Assembly: GCF_034140825.1 (NCBI RefSeq)
Contig: NC_089036.1
Span: 5,520,001 to 5,584,000, forward strand
DNA: 64,000 nt
DNA from: Oryza sativa Japonica Group
Lineage: Eukaryota; Streptophyta; Magnoliopsida; Poales; Poaceae
Direction: 5' to 3'
Shown: positions 10,805 to 23,700 of the stretch, piece after piece
Layout of the letters: every line of letters starts with the position of its first letter
Numbering within the stretch: the stretch's first letter is position 1
Position numbers and translations under genes: made by a program
The notes under the pieces: model-generated
The model's database searches: none
Told to the model about the DNA's origin: nothing
Seen by the model: only the letters and a program-made list of their open reading frames with translations

Positions 10805-12852
10805 TATATTTTTGTGAAATGGTACTGAAATGCTTTTTTTTACGAAAGTTTGAGATTTGGTTGGAATACAGGGTCGGTTGTGTAAAATCTGTTGGTATTT
10901 GGTTTGTGAATATTTGTCATGTGGGGGCTGCCATGATGGACACCATCATCAGATTCCGTTTTGTTAGATGATAACGACGGCTTAATTGATTGATAACCTA
11001 ATACTACAAAAAAAACTGGTACTACCACTCTACTCTAATTAGTGACACATTATTCGGTGCTAATACTAGAAAATTGCTACAGATAAGATACGTTTCCTTC
11101 ACTGTCGGCATTATTAAAATAAATAAATAAAAGCACACGGATGTTGTTGATTGCATAAGTCATTGCCGTCCAATAATTAACTAAGTCTGTCCGTTTGAAT
11201 GCAATGTTGTCACGCCGATATCGTCAACTAATAACGCTGTTCCCTTATGTAAAAGGCTATGTATGTGAGCTTTTCTTTTACTAGGTGAAACCCCGTATGC
11301 TACTGCGGAAGTTCAGTGTAATAACAATAAGTAAAAATAATGTGTAAGATAGCTAAACAATATAAACTTATATAAGCACTAAAATCAATTGATATGATAT
11401 GGCTTAATTAGATAGGAGAGAAATAACATTAACCAAGTGAGATAAACTTATATAGGTACATAAGATATTAGAAAAAAATAATGAAGATATATATTGAAAT
11501 ATTTCGTGAATTATATGGGATGATGATTTAACATGCTTTCATTTTAAAAGCTCTAAAATGTAATAAATTTTAAATTATAGATAATATATCATGTTTGCAT
11601 GATATTAAATATATGACTGTTAGTGGATGATGATGTGTCAACTTGTTAGTGGATGATGACGTGACATCTTTGTATGTTAAGGTTTAGCAGTTAGTGGGTT
11701 ATAACTTTATAGTAAGATAGGATTTATAGAACTCTTGCAAATTTTGAAGTGGCATACTATAAGTAAATTTAGATTTCATGTAATTTGAATCTAATTAAAT
11801 TTAATGGTTTAAACATTGTTTCTAAAGGTTCTTTTAAAGCACGGGATTAAAAAAATAGAGCATTAGGAAAAGCATAGTATTTCATCATGAATGCAAATGC
11901 AAAACACATTAAGAAAACACGAAAATCATATGAAATAGATAAATTGGGAGGAAATTTTTTAAGAGATTGAAGCTCTTGCTAATTTCCTCCAAAATCTCTA
12001 TAGGATTTTTTTTATTCTATAGGAATTTCGAAGGAAAATTTGTAGAATTCAATCCTTTGTTTTTTTTCTATAGAATTGAAATCCTAAAACTCCTATATAA
12101 CAAAAAAAAGCTTAAGAGTTTTCTAAAGAAAAATATTAGATACAGCGTGTAAAGAAAAAGAGTCTTGTACTGCTGCTGCTGCTAAGAATTTGTGGGAGAA
12201 CTGCAAAGAAAATAGCCGCGGTTAATTAGACCCTCTTTGTTTAGGCTTAGATTTATTGGCCTAGATTTTTAAGTCAGCTTATTGGCTTATATGATTTATA
12301 AGCCAGTGGATTTAATGTCCTAAGTTTAGTGGTGGAGTCATACATCTATCTCATATAAGCCAAAAAAAACTTCTCCAACCTAGCTTTTGACTTAATAGTG
12401 TTAGAGTGGCTTATGACTTCAACCAAACCAAATAAAAAAACTGCTTGTTTGTTTTGTCTTAGACTTTTCGATTTATAAATTGGCTTATAAGACTAAAGGC
12501 CTTAGTATAGTCAAGAACGGACTTGACTTTGTGGTTAGGGTAGGATTAGTGGAAGCTTTTGTCAATATTGAGAGGCGCAGTGATTGGTTGACTGGATGAG
12601 AGTAGTAGTAGTTGACACTGACACTTTAGCGGTTGGGAGGGAGGCGAGTAAATAATTTACTCATCAGTGTGGTTGCCAGCCTACCAGCCGGCCGGCCGCC
12701 AGGACCAAAACCAGCGGACGTTTTCGAGGGGCGCAGCTCCGGGCTTTGGCTGCCTACCGTCTCGTGGATGGGCCTTAATTTGATTCGTTCCAAATTTGGA
12801 AGCCCAACTTAGATTTAATCCGGGATACGTGGGCCAGCATACGAAGTCTGCA
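10805..12852. other. Intergenic, AT-rich, no gene seen
   Basis: Contains the Helitron at 11284-11722 and, around 12230-12510, a diffuse inverted-repeat region rich in 'ggcttat/ataagcc' words that is probably an old MITE without clean ends. No ORF looks coding. Confidence 0.45.
11284..11722 (-). mobile_element. Small non-autonomous Helitron
   Basis: On the minus strand the element begins TCCTATCTTACTATAAAG and ends CCGCAGTAGCATACGGGG ... CACCTAG, directly followed by T. These are the TC start, near-terminal palindrome-like GC block and CTAG end of plant Helitrons, inserted between A and T with no duplication. The interior is AT-rich, with a duplicated block about 'cactaac' near 11620-11660. 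No Rep/helicase is present. The 3' end is more secure than the 5' end. Confidence 0.55.
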
Positions 12853-13543
12853 GGAATAAGTTCACTTTAGGTTCCTTAATTTGTCACCGAGTCTAAAATT
12901 CATTCCAGCATGACAATACCAGATATGACACATTCCTTAACTTTCAAGACCAGTACAAGTGATATCCACGGTTTGGATGGTAGTTTTGAATGATGCCTAC
13001 GTGATGTTGACTTGATACAAGTGGGACCCACATCTCCTCCTCCCCAATCCCCCCTGCTCAAGAACATGCCAATGCTCATGGTCTTCATGCCCTTGGGGCA
13101 CTCGTGCAAGAAGAAGTCTAGCTGCCGATGTATGTGAAGGCCTCGCCCGCACCAAGATGAACTGCACCAGGAGAGAAAATACGGACAGCGTGATACCCGA
13201 GACGGCGACGCTGCTGCACGCTCAGTGAGCGTGGCAACGACCATGGTGAGGGTGGCAAGGAGGGTACGGGGAGATTAGGGAGGAGGAGATGCGGATCATA
13301 CTTGTAATTTTCTTTATTTTTAACTGAATAATCACTTACATGTGGGTCCACGGTTTTCTCTGCTTTTAAGTGCTACGTCAACGCTACGTAGGCATCATGA
13401 CATGCGAAACCACCATCCAAACCATATTGGGATCTTATTTGCATTGGTTTTAGAAGTTGATGAATGCATCATATCTAATATTGCGGTTCATAAATGAATT
13501 TTAGACTCGGTGACAAATTAAATAGCATAAAGTGAACTTATCC
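12853..13543. mobile_element. Pack-MULE with about 200-bp terminal inverted repeats
   Basis: Both ends read GGA(A)TAAGTTCACTTT and continue as matching inverted arms of roughly 200 bp (shared stretch AATTTGTCACCGAGTC). The flanks AAGTCTGCA (12844-12852) and AAGTCTACT (13544-13552) agree at 7 of 9 positions, the length expected for Mutator-like elements. Between the arms is a GC-rich insert at about 13030-13290 that is not transposon-like and carries a host gene fragment (next entry). No transposase is present. Confidence 0.8.
13055..13244 (-). pseudogene. Captured fragment of an NPF (NRT1/PTR) transporter gene
   Basis: On the minus strand the insert encodes MVVATLTER, then in a shifted frame LGAGEAFTYIG, then QLDFFLHECPKGMKTMSIG. 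These three blocks occur in this order in plant NRT1/PTR (NPF) transporters, around the loop and helix that read roughly GAGEAFTYIGQLDFF and CPKGMKTMSTG. The frame changes at least twice, so the fragment is not translatable as a transporter. It covers about 60 residues of a protein of about 600. The donor gene is not in this window. The family match is from memory. Confidence 0.7.
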
Positions 13544-14600
13544 AAGTCTACTTGTAGCACGTGTGTTTTGTGGCTGAATTAAGGATTTATCCTCTTGGCT
13601 CACGCAATGACGACAATACATGTCAATAACAACTCAAGACCATGTTATTTTGTGGGGTTTGGAACCCTTTATCTTGGTATGCAAAACAAGAGGTGGATCA
13701 GTGTACAATTAATTAAGCATATTAACTAACAAAACTTGGAAAACAAAGTAATTTGATTTTTCAAAATATTTTTTCTATATAAACTTTTTTAAAAGCGAAC
13801 CAATTAGCAGTTTAGACAAACACATGTGTGCAAAACTAAGAAAGTGGAAGTTTAAAAGGGGAGAAAATAACCCATAAAAATTCCTTCAATGAATTTAGTA
13901 AAGAGGAACAACTTGCTTTACAATATTTTTGGATTCTTTTTTCACTGACACATAAAAGGATTGCACATTATATTAGAAAGGGCAAATGTTCCTTTTCATA
14001 TGGTTGTTTAAAAATTGAACTAGCTGAACATGCGACAGCTGAATCCGGTGGAATCAAACAAGCATCCACTGTATTTTGCATTTGAATTCCAACGAAATAC
14101 AAACCCACAGCTAAATACAGGAGCAAACAGTAAATGTTTCACAAAACAGCTCGAGTTCTAACAAAAAAAAAACAAAATTCGCACCCCCAAACACGACCAA
14201 CAAAACAAAACAGAGCATAAACAGAAAGCAAAACGAAAACCGGGTAAATAATTTCAGATTTATTCCCTCCAAAAAAAACCCAACCTAAGATGGGGTGGAA
14301 TATATTCTAGCACAATGCCCGTGTTTATTTCACGCCAAAATTGAATGTTTGGTTGAAATTGGAACGATGTGATGGAAAAATTGAAAGTTTGTGTGTGTAG
14401 GAAAGTTTGATGTGATAAAAAAGTTGGAAGTTTGAAGAAAAATAAGGCCAATGTATCTGGATAGATGTAGTATGTTTTAGGTTAGAATTTTTTTTTAACG
14501 GAGGGAGTAGATTGGATAATGCGACTTTCTTTTTTTCTCAAACCAAGTAGGATTCTTTTCCACTTCTCCAAGCAAAACCAAGGAAGGAGGCAACCTGAGA
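13544..14600. other. Intergenic upstream of DDI1
   Basis: AT-rich sequence with no coding frame. Around 14290-14450 lies a sequence resembling common rice MITE interiors. The fragment AACGGAGGGAGTA at about 14498-14510 is a lone Stowaway-type right end. The DDI1 promoter must lie in roughly 14450-14700, but no TATA box is obvious. Confidence 0.4.
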
Positions 14601-14735
14601 TTTGACACCCGTAGACTCTCCCCCGAGCCCAAGCAAGGCAAGTCCCCCACACCACTTCCCTTCCCTCTCTGCAGCCGAGGCGGCGGAGGAGAAGAGGAGC
14701 TCGATCGATCCCCCCCACCGGCGGCGGCGGGCGAG

Positions 14736-17700
14736 ATGAAGGTCACCGTGATGACCGCCGACGAGCAGATTCTCACCGTCGACGTCGACCCCGACGAATC
14801 TGTAAGCCCCCCCGCGCCGCCCTCCCACTCGTCTCGATCTCTGTAACTGGGGGGCGTCAATCAAGACGGGTTCCTTTTTGGGACAAATTCGGTTCATCTA
14901 GTGGCGGAATTCGTTGGGAATTCGGGTGCGGAGCGGGCGCATTTGAGTTGAGAGGCGGTCAGCGATTCAGTTCTTGTGGTGTGTTGGATCGTCGGTTGGT
15001 GTACGGATTGGATGGATCTTTGACAGGCTTCGGTTGTTTGGTTTGGTTTAGAGCGTCAGTCCCTTCGTCTTCCTCGTGCTCTTGGTATAATATGGTTGTA
15101 GAGCTAGATTTTGTAGAATACCTTGGAACTGAATTGTGGTTTAGAATGGGAAAGATGCAGTTTTTGGCTAAATTGTGCGTGCTGTGTTCTTGCAGGTGGA
15201 GAATTTGAAGGCGCTTCTTGAGGTGGAGGTGAGCTGGGACTGTAATCTTGTGTGAGCTATGTGTTTAAGGCTCTGCAGCTACTGGGTTTGATCTCACTGT
15301 TCTCACATTGTTGGTTTTTTGGCTGCTTGTGGACAGACTAGTGTGCCTTTGCGGCAGCAGCAGCTTCACTTCAATGGCAGGGAGATACAGAACACGGATA
15401 AACTTAGCACCGTCGGAGTCCAGGATGGCGATCTTGTGATGATGGTGAAGGTTACCTCTAATGAAAGGTCTGCTTGCTGGCATTCCTCGTGCATAAAAAG
15501 TAAATTGATTTGCATGACATATACTTGTAAAGTTTTTTAATTGAGTTACTTAAGAGTTTTACATTCCGAATTGAATTACTTAAGAGTTTTACATCCTTCA
15601 GTTCAATTCTGGTCTTACTGGCAGTTACCTCCTTTGTAGTTGTCCAGTATTACTTTTTGCGCAATAAAGGATTTTTAGTTTGTTAAAACTGATGCTATGA
15701 ATCGCGATGCCACTAAGGTTTCTTTTCTCCAATTTAATTTGTCTGGGTTGAAAATTTCAGGCCATCTCAGGATATTATAAGATTAAACCCTGATGGATCT
15801 GCTGTTGATCCTCAAGCTTTCCGACAACATATTCGAGGTGATTCACAACTTATGGGACAACTCCTTCAGGTAAATTTTACTGGTAGCTTCATTACTTTGT
15901 GGCTGGACAGTTTATATACTTTAATGTGCTTAGATATCACTTGGGGCAAATATTTTCTTTTCTTATATCGGAAAACGGATATTTATTTGCAGAATGACCC
16001 GGCATTAGCACAAGCTATTCTTGGTGATGACATCAATGAGTTGCAAAATACCTTGCGGTCACGCCATCAACAAAGACTAGAACTAAAGCGCAAGCAGGAA
16101 GAAGAGCTTGTGAGTATCTACCACGAGATAGCATTACTTTTAAAGGGAGAATATTAAGGGGGCCCTTATATGTTACCATGTCTTTGGGAACTAAAGCTGA
16201 GATTGTGTGGTTTGTTCCTGCATGTTACTCACAGCACAGTTAAAGATTTTCTATTCTGCAGTCTTTTTATCTAAAAAATGATTTAGCCTTTCCTTGCATT
16301 TATATAAGTATATATCTCTATGATGTTTCGTGTGCATTGTATTTTCCAAAATTGCACTTTTGACTTATCTTACATATACTTCACCACTTCGAGGCTTGGT
16401 AGTTCATGATTTGTTGGTTGTGTTGTGTTACTGTCTTATTGATTAACGTTAGAAAATTCACTAATAAATGTGTGTTTTGCAGGCTCTAATGTATGCTGAT
16501 CCTTTTGATGTTGAAGCTCAGAAGAAAATTGAAGCTGCAATTCGGCAGGTAAGCATATTTTTTTCTGAAACCTGTTGACCGCTAGGTGATGATTCCTTTC
16601 GCATATCAGTGGACAAGTGTGAGATATCATGAACATCATTACAATAGTGACTAGTGTTAAGGAGACATAAAGATTCTTTATTACAAAGTTAAGAATAAAC
16701 AAGATAACTTAAATATAAATTTTTCTGGCTACCATGCTTGGATATAATGAATTGTTCGTCACAGCATTCTGTTTTTCTACAGTTAAAAAAGTACCTTTTC
16801 TGATTTCACTATGATTCATACTTTCTTCTCTACTCACCTGTTAGAATTTATCCAGTTAGATGTCTGATTATGATACTTTAATTTACTTGTCGCATTACAG
16901 AAAGGTATTGATGAAAACTGGGAGGCTGCCTTGGAGCACAACCCTGAAGCATTTGCTCGAGTGGTATGTTTTACCTTAGTTTTCTCCTGTTTTACGTTCT
17001 ATGCTTTGTGATACTTGCTAACCAATTAGTATTCTGAGATATCAGGTTATGCTGTATGTGGACATGGAAGTCAATGGTGTACCTTTGAAGGTATTACTCT
17101 TTCACATTTATCCTATATAACCAACATACTGAGAATTAATGCATTCTGGTGAAATTTAAATATTTGAGAACTAATGTAGGCTTTTGCTGCTCTTTTTTTG
17201 GGTGCAATGTTTTAATTCTTCTCACTGATTGTAAGGATATGTTTAATGTTCCATTGTTTTTTTTTTTCATCTTCAGGCCTTTGTTGACAGTGGAGCACAA
17301 TCAACTATCATATCAAAAAGCTGTGCCGAACGTTGCGGGTACACTTGCAATTTAAGATATTGGTTGATTGGAATTATTTAAACTTTTATAGTTTGTATAG
17401 TAATTCTGCATGGGAAGACATAAATATTGAATAGCTTACTTTAACATTTTTCTCTGAGACGGGAGAAACTAAATCAGTTTCTCTTGATACTCAACTGAAA
17501 TGTACACCATTGCATATTTACATATTGTGTATACATCTGACAAAGAAATATCATATGCAGGTTGCTTAGGCTGCTTGATCAGCGATATAGAGGTGTTGCT
17601 ATTGGCGTTGGTCAATCAGAGATTCTTGGTAGAATACATGTAGCCCCAATAAAGGTATGTTTGATTGATTCATGTACCCATGCCACTGATATTACAGTGT

Positions 17701-18963
17701 GAGAGAATATATTATTTATATGATACAAAATTCATCACCTGGGTAGAAAACATGAAATTCCAGGTCCCATAGAAACCATGTGACAAGTCCTAGTATAACC
17801 CAAGTCTTTGGTGTTCCTTTAGAACCTAGCGATTTCAGTTATTCTCATACCTCTACAAACTTCAATGGTTTTGCAATTTGTGAATCGTGATATGTAATTC
17901 CGTACTAATTATTTAGCAGAAGTAGTTTGTAATGTAAATACTGACAGCTTGATTTGGACAGATTGGCCATGTCTTCTATCCTTGTTCATTCACAGTATTG
18001 GATGCTCCCAATATGGAATTTCTTTTTGGGCTTGATATGCTGCGGAAACATCAGGTAATCGTGTGACTAAGATCTGGTACATGCTGTTGCATCTAAATCT
18101 GATAGTCTGATTACACTTCTTACTGATTCTTTTGTTATCTCACACAGTGCATAATTGACTTAAAAGACAATGTTCTTAGAGTAGGAGGTGGTGAGGTTTC
18201 AGTGCCCTTCTTACAAGGTAAGTAATTTTGTATCAACAATGCATTCCATTTTTATAAATGTACTTTTCATGAAGGTTTACTGAAATAAAGCTACCAAAGA
18301 AGTTAATTTTTATAGTTCCCTCCTCCTAGACTTTCATCTGGTTATATACTTATGCAGTTTTATAAATTTAGTTCTTCAACCACTCTGCTATTCTATCTTC
18401 AGAGAAAGACATCCCTTCACATATACGTGATGAAGAGAAACTATCGAAGCTAGCATCTCTCAGCCAAGGAGCTGCTGGAGTAAGCTAAATTCGCTTTTGC
18501 TTTTTTTCCTTGAATTGTGATTTGTAACATCAAAATATCCTTATTTACTCCATCTTATCCAGGAATCGTCAACGGCACGGGAGAAGACTCCTGATGCGCC
18601 ACCACGAGCTCCTACTACAGGTTAGTTTGCTTTTGCTCTGGTAGGTCTAGGACTGCGTAATCTATGCCATCTGATAACTTCGAGCTAATGAGAAACCTCC
18701 ATCTTTTCATTTTCTTTCCAGGTGCTCCAGCTGTGAATCCTCCGCAACCACAGGTAGTCGAGATCTCTTTTATTTTTGTTAAACTTTTGTGCATCAAATT
18801 GATTCTGACTGTCTATAAAAACATCTACCAGGGAGGAGGAGATTTCGAAGCAAAAGTCACGAAACTGGTGGAACTTGGATTCGACCGGGCATCCGTAATC
18901 CAAGCTCTCAAGTTGTTCAACGGGAATGAGGAGCAGGCTGCTGCTTTCTTGTTTGGTGGTTAG
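14736..18963 (+). CDS. DDI1: DDI1-type ubiquitin-shuttle aspartic protease, 415 aa
   Basis: A 16-exon model: 14736-14801, 15196-15228, 15337-15467, 15761-15869, 15993-16109, 16483-16548, 16901-16963, 17046-17090, 17277-17338, 17561-17654, 17962-18054, 18148-18217, 18403-18479, 18563-18620, 18722-18753, 18832-18963. All introns are GT-AG and the total is 1248 nt. Order: N-terminal ubiquitin-like domain (about 1-76, LRQQQLHFNGREIQNTDKL), a helical linker, a retropepsin-like domain with the catalytic triplet DSG at about residue 214 (AFVDSGAQSTIIS), a Pro-rich linker, and a C-terminal UBA domain (about 375-415, VTKLVELGFDRASVIQAL). Family members dimerise, bind ubiquitin chains and the proteasome, and cleave heavily ubiquitinated clients. 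Length matches the Arabidopsis orthologue (about 414 aa). All key residues are present, so it should be active. Confidence 0.96.
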
Positions 18964-19465
18964 AGTCTTGTGATGATGATTTGAGAGAGTTCTTTCTATT
19001 GCTCACGACCCTTTCAAGGGCTGAACATTTTATACACAGTGATGGAGGGAGATATCAGTATATCACCTCTTGGGCCTTTGTGAAACTAGAACTTCTGTTT
19101 GGCCAATACAGGCTTTTGGTTTAGAGATGATGGTTCATATTTCTCCTTCCATAGAAAACCCATTTTCTTGCCTTCAGTACCTGATACAAAGATCATGTGC
19201 ATTTCGATCTCATTTGTTTGCCAATGATGTGAATTATTGGTCTCATATATATGGTCCTCACAGGTGAACTGCAATCAATGTACTGTCGATTGTCGAGTTT
19301 TTCTGTTACAATGTGTTGTCGATTGTCAAGCCTTTCATCATGTTGTACTCATTTACATCTCATTTCTCAAATATCAATCAAATGGTTATAAAAGATCATG
19401 CAAAAAATAAATGTCAAACGTTGATCTACACAAAGAAAGACAACAAACAAATGCGATTCTTTATA
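18964..19465 (+). other. Probable 3' UTR of DDI1 and short spacer
   Basis: Moderately AT-rich sequence directly after the DDI1 stop with no coding frame; the exact polyadenylation site is not visible. It ends at the MITE beginning 19466. Confidence 0.45.
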
Positions 19466-20450
19466 CTCCATCCGTTTCTAAATATTTGACACCGTTGACT
19501 TTTTAGCACATGTTTGACTATTTGTCTTATTCAAAAACTTTTGTGAAATATGTAGAACTATAGGGGCTGTCTATACATCTTGTGACAGAAAATGTCACCC
19601 CATATCATTCGAATTTTGGACCATTGGATATGCTTCAAGATTCGTGCAGACCGTTTTAACCTAACTCCTCTCCTCCTCCCCACCGATTCAGATCGCACGC
19701 CGCCACCACCCCGTCCTCGCGCGATTCCCTCCACCACCGCTCGCCTCGCCGGCTAGCTGGAAGGGGTCAACGGCGCCGGCGAGGCCCTCTCCCCTTCCCC
19801 CACCCCCTCCCCCTCCCCTCCTCTCCTCGAGGTGGCGACGGCGAGGTGCCCCCGCCTCACCGTCTTCCCCGTCTCCGGCGGCTCCCCGCTGTCGGATCCA
19901 CCAGCACCGGCCGCCTCCTCCTAATCTCACACTTGCTTTGCCCCCGCCGCCAACGCCGGCCCACCGCCCTCCATCCCCGCGGCTTCGGCGGCGCCACCGC
20001 CGCCTCGCCGCCCGCCGGAGTCCGCCGCCCGCCGCCGGTCCTCCGCCGCCCACGGCCATCCCTCTAAGCGCCGAGGAAACCCCCCCTCTTCCCCCTCCCC
20101 CAACCCCCCTCGGCCCTCCTACCCTCACCCCAACCCCAAACCCTAACCCGTCGGAGTTGGGGTGTCGCCGGCGCCGGAGAAGAAGGGGAACCCGCCGAAG
20201 TTAGAAGAGAGAAGCCGACACACGAATCTTGGCATGGATCCAGTGGTCCAAAATATGTAAGATTTCTTCCCCAAATTTCATTCGAATGACATATAGCAAT
20301 CCCGAAAACTATATGTATACATAAAAATATATTTAACAATGAATCAAATGGTAGGAAAATAATTAATAGTTACTTAAATTTTCTGAATAAGACGAACAAT
20401 CAAATATATTTAAAAAGTCAACAACGTCAAATATTTAGAAGCAGACGGAG
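19466..20450. mobile_element. Stowaway-like MITE split by a MULE
   Basis: The left part (19466-19562) begins CTCCATCCGTTTCTAAATA after a TA. The right part (20305-20450) ends GCAGACGGAG before a TA. Joined, the halves match the uninterrupted relatives at 29782-30016 and 37910-38126, including the 'cgtcaaa/ttgac' arms. The interruption is the MULE of the next entry. Confidence 0.8.
19563..20304. mobile_element. MULE (possible Pack-MULE) nested in the MITE, 742 bp
   Basis: The ends GGGGCTGTCTATA and CGGGATTGCTATA (right end, reversed) match at 10 of 13, and the arms continue with shared words such as TTTTGGACCA and AAGATTCGTG. The 9-bp flanks AGAACTATA (19554-19562) and AAAACTATA (20305-20313) match at 8 of 9. 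The centre (about 19650-20200) is a C-rich block with long open frames of low complexity, rich in Pro/Arg, like a captured first exon or 5' UTR. I could not name its source. Confidence 0.75.
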
Positions 20451-20770
20451 TAGTTAAATTTGTATATTTTTTCTATGATATGAGATGTATAGATTGGATT
20501 TAAATTCTAGTGTTGCATGCTTGTGGAGTAACATATAACATTGTACTGTAACGTGTATTATTATTGATTTTCTTTTCTTTTTTCAGAATTTTCCATGACT
20601 TTCCGAGCAAATGCACATGAAACATTTAGATTTTCTGAAGCTAAAGAATTCAAACAAACGTTTAATTATGTCTGCTTCTTTACACACCACCACCCCTCCT
20701 AAACCTAATTAAATCGATTAATAATTAATCAACCAATACCCTATATATAATTAATAATTATTAATCACGA

Positions 20771-23700
20771 TCATGCCATCGTCGGCGTCGTCGTCTTCAC
20801 CACGAGAGGCGACCTGACGAACTGCTTGCCGTTGGTCCAGACGAGCGCGCCGAAGGAGTAATCCATGGCGAGCGACGCGTTCGTCACCTCGAACCTCACC
20901 TGGAACGTCTTCTTCTCCCCCTTGAGCAAGAACGGCAGCGTGTCCGGGCTCACCGTGACGCGCACGCCGGCCGGCGAGGTCACGTACGCCTTGTAGACCC
21001 CCGGCTTGCCGACGTTCTTCACCGTGCGCCGGACGGTGGCCGACGAGGTGAGGTTGACGACGGTGATGGACGGGTAGTTGAGGTCCTGCACCTTGGGCGG
21101 CGAGGCCGGGCACCGGAACGGCGCCGCGCCGCCGCCGCCGGCGAACATGGCCATGACGGTGGCGTTGTAGCTGAGGGAGCAGAGGAAGTTGAGGTAGTCG
21201 ACGGCGGCGAGGTCGTAGACGAGGCCCGGGTTCATGGCGCGGGCCGGGGAGACGTGGCCGGCGCCGAAGCCGAACGGGTTGGCGGCGGCGAAGGAGGAGT
21301 TGAGGATGGCGTGCCGCTCGTTGTCCACCTCGACGGCGGTGGTCATGAGCGCGGAGCGGATCGCCGCGGGGCTCCAGTCGGGGCGCAGCGTGCGGAGCAG
21401 GCCGACGACGCCGGCGACGTGCGGGCACGACATGGACGTCCCGGACTCGGAGTTGAAGGCGACGCGGCGCTTGTCGAAGGCGAGGTCCGTCGGCGCGCTG
21501 GCTCGCGTCCACGCCGCCACCACGCTCACCCCGGGCGCCGTGATGTCCGGCTTCAGGATCCCCGGCGTCACCGTGTTCGGCCCCTGCGACGAGAACGCCG
21601 CCATGAAAGGCGCCGGCTTCGTCCCCAGCCTCGTCTCCGGCCTCGTTATCGTCCCCGCCGGACTCCTAAAACACAACCCACACATCAGCGACGCCGGCGA
21701 GCAAATCGATCAACGGCGAGCACAATGTTTTCGGCTGCTTGATTACTTGGTGTTCTTGAGGTAGGAGAAGAGGATCTGGCCGTCGCTGAACTTGATGTGG
21801 GTGGCGGGGAGGACATGGGCGTCAGCGATGATCTCGTTGCCGGTGGTGACGTCGTTGGCGAGCACCATCCCGGCGCCGCCGGCTTCCAGCACCGCCTCGC
21901 CCTTCTCCACCCTCGGGTTCACTCCTCTCAAGCACACCACGATCTTCCCCTTCACCTTCTCCGGATCAAGCGATCCCAGGAAACAAAGCTGCCTGCATCT
22001 CATTAATCACACCACTAATCACACACTAATCACAATTAATAATCACTAATGTTAAATATAAAATGAGTTTTCCGCCTTTTTCTCATCAGCTTACTCCCTC
22101 CGTATTATATTATAACGTTTTGACTTTTTGAGTAGTCAAACTATTTTAGTTTGATAGTTTATAGAAAATTATAATAATATTTTCAGCATAAAACAAATAT
22201 ATTATCAAAATATATTCGTTATATTTAACGACACTAACTCGATGTTGTAAATGCTATTAATTTTTTCTATAAAAAGATCAAACTTAAAAAGTTTAACAAG
22301 AAAAAAAGTTAAAATGATTTATAGTATGAAACGGGTGAGTTGATATCAGAGTAGCTCTCGAGTTTGAATTCAAATTAAATAAAGATTGCATGTTGACTTA
22401 CGATTCGTTTTGAGTCCGGTTGGGAGAGGCAGCTAGGGAGGAGTCGATCATGGGGAAGGAGCTCGACGCCGGCGAGAGGGCGGAGGCGGAGAGGCTCTGG
22501 CCCTTGAGCTTGGTGTCGTTGAAGACGACGTAGGCAGGGAACTCGCGGTCCATGGTGCTCGCGGCGGCGGTGAAGAGCCACGGCGCGACGTTGGAGACGG
22601 TGCCGGGGGCGGGGCCCGAGTTGCCGGCGGAGCAGACAACGGCGATGCCGTGGCGGACGGCGTGGAAGGAGCCGATGGCGAGGCCGTCGGCGAAGTAGTC
22701 GCCCGCGTCGCCGCCGAGGGAGACGGAGAGGACGTGGACGCCGTCGTGGATGGCGGCGTCGAACGCGGCGAGGATGTCGGCGTCGAAGCACTCGCTGCCG
22801 TTGACGGGGGTGTAGCAGACGCGGTACGCAGCCACGCGCGCCATCGGCGAGCCGCCGCTCGCCGTGCCGTTGCCGTAGCCGAAGACGCTGGCGCCGGCCA
22901 CCGGCGCGCCGCCCGCCGTGGAGAGCGTGTGCGTGCCGTGGCCGTCGGTGTCGCGCGGCGTGTCGAAGAGGGAGGTGTTGAGGTTGCCCACCGCCGACGC
23001 GTACCCCTTGTTGAAGAAGCGCGCACCGATCAGCTTCCTGCAATTCAAATTTATATCTATTTATTTTTGTTTATTTCAAATAAAAATCATTTTATTTGTG
23101 CATGATAATGTTTAGAAAAAGGGTTTATTCAGTCTCTATTCTACGAAATTATACATTCAAAATTATAAATAATTGGAAGTGTTCAACTTGTTTCAGCTTC
23201 CTGCAATTCAAATTTATATTTATTTGTTTATTTTTTTCAAATAAAATCATTTCTAAGGTCCTGTTTGTTTCAGCTTAAGATTATTTTAATCTAGATTATT
23301 AAATCAGATTACTCTAAGCTAGATTATAATAAGTTGACATAGAATAAGCTGCGAGCTGTTTGTTTCTCTAGATTATTGGAGGCATCTGTTGGTATTTAGC
23401 CACCCAATAATCTAAAAAAAGCTTCTCCACAGGAGATTATTAGATTATAGTAATCTGTCTTATAGATTATAATAATCTATTATAGTAATCTACTTGTTTG
23501 TTTCAGCTTACTCCTAATAATCCAGATTATAATAATCTTAAGCTGAATCAAACAGGGCCTAAGTGTTTATGATGTTTATAAAGAAGGGTTTATTCAGTGT
23601 TTGTTCTACAAAATTATACATGCAAAATTATAAATAATTGGAAGTGTTCAACTTGTTTCAGCTTCCTGCAACTGGATTTCTCCCCCCACAAAAATCATTT

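Noticed and set aside
19688-20204. Gly- or Pro/Arg-rich frames in the MULE at 19563-20304 taken as a gene
   Set aside because: No start context or motif; position inside transposon arms explains them better as cargo or chance.
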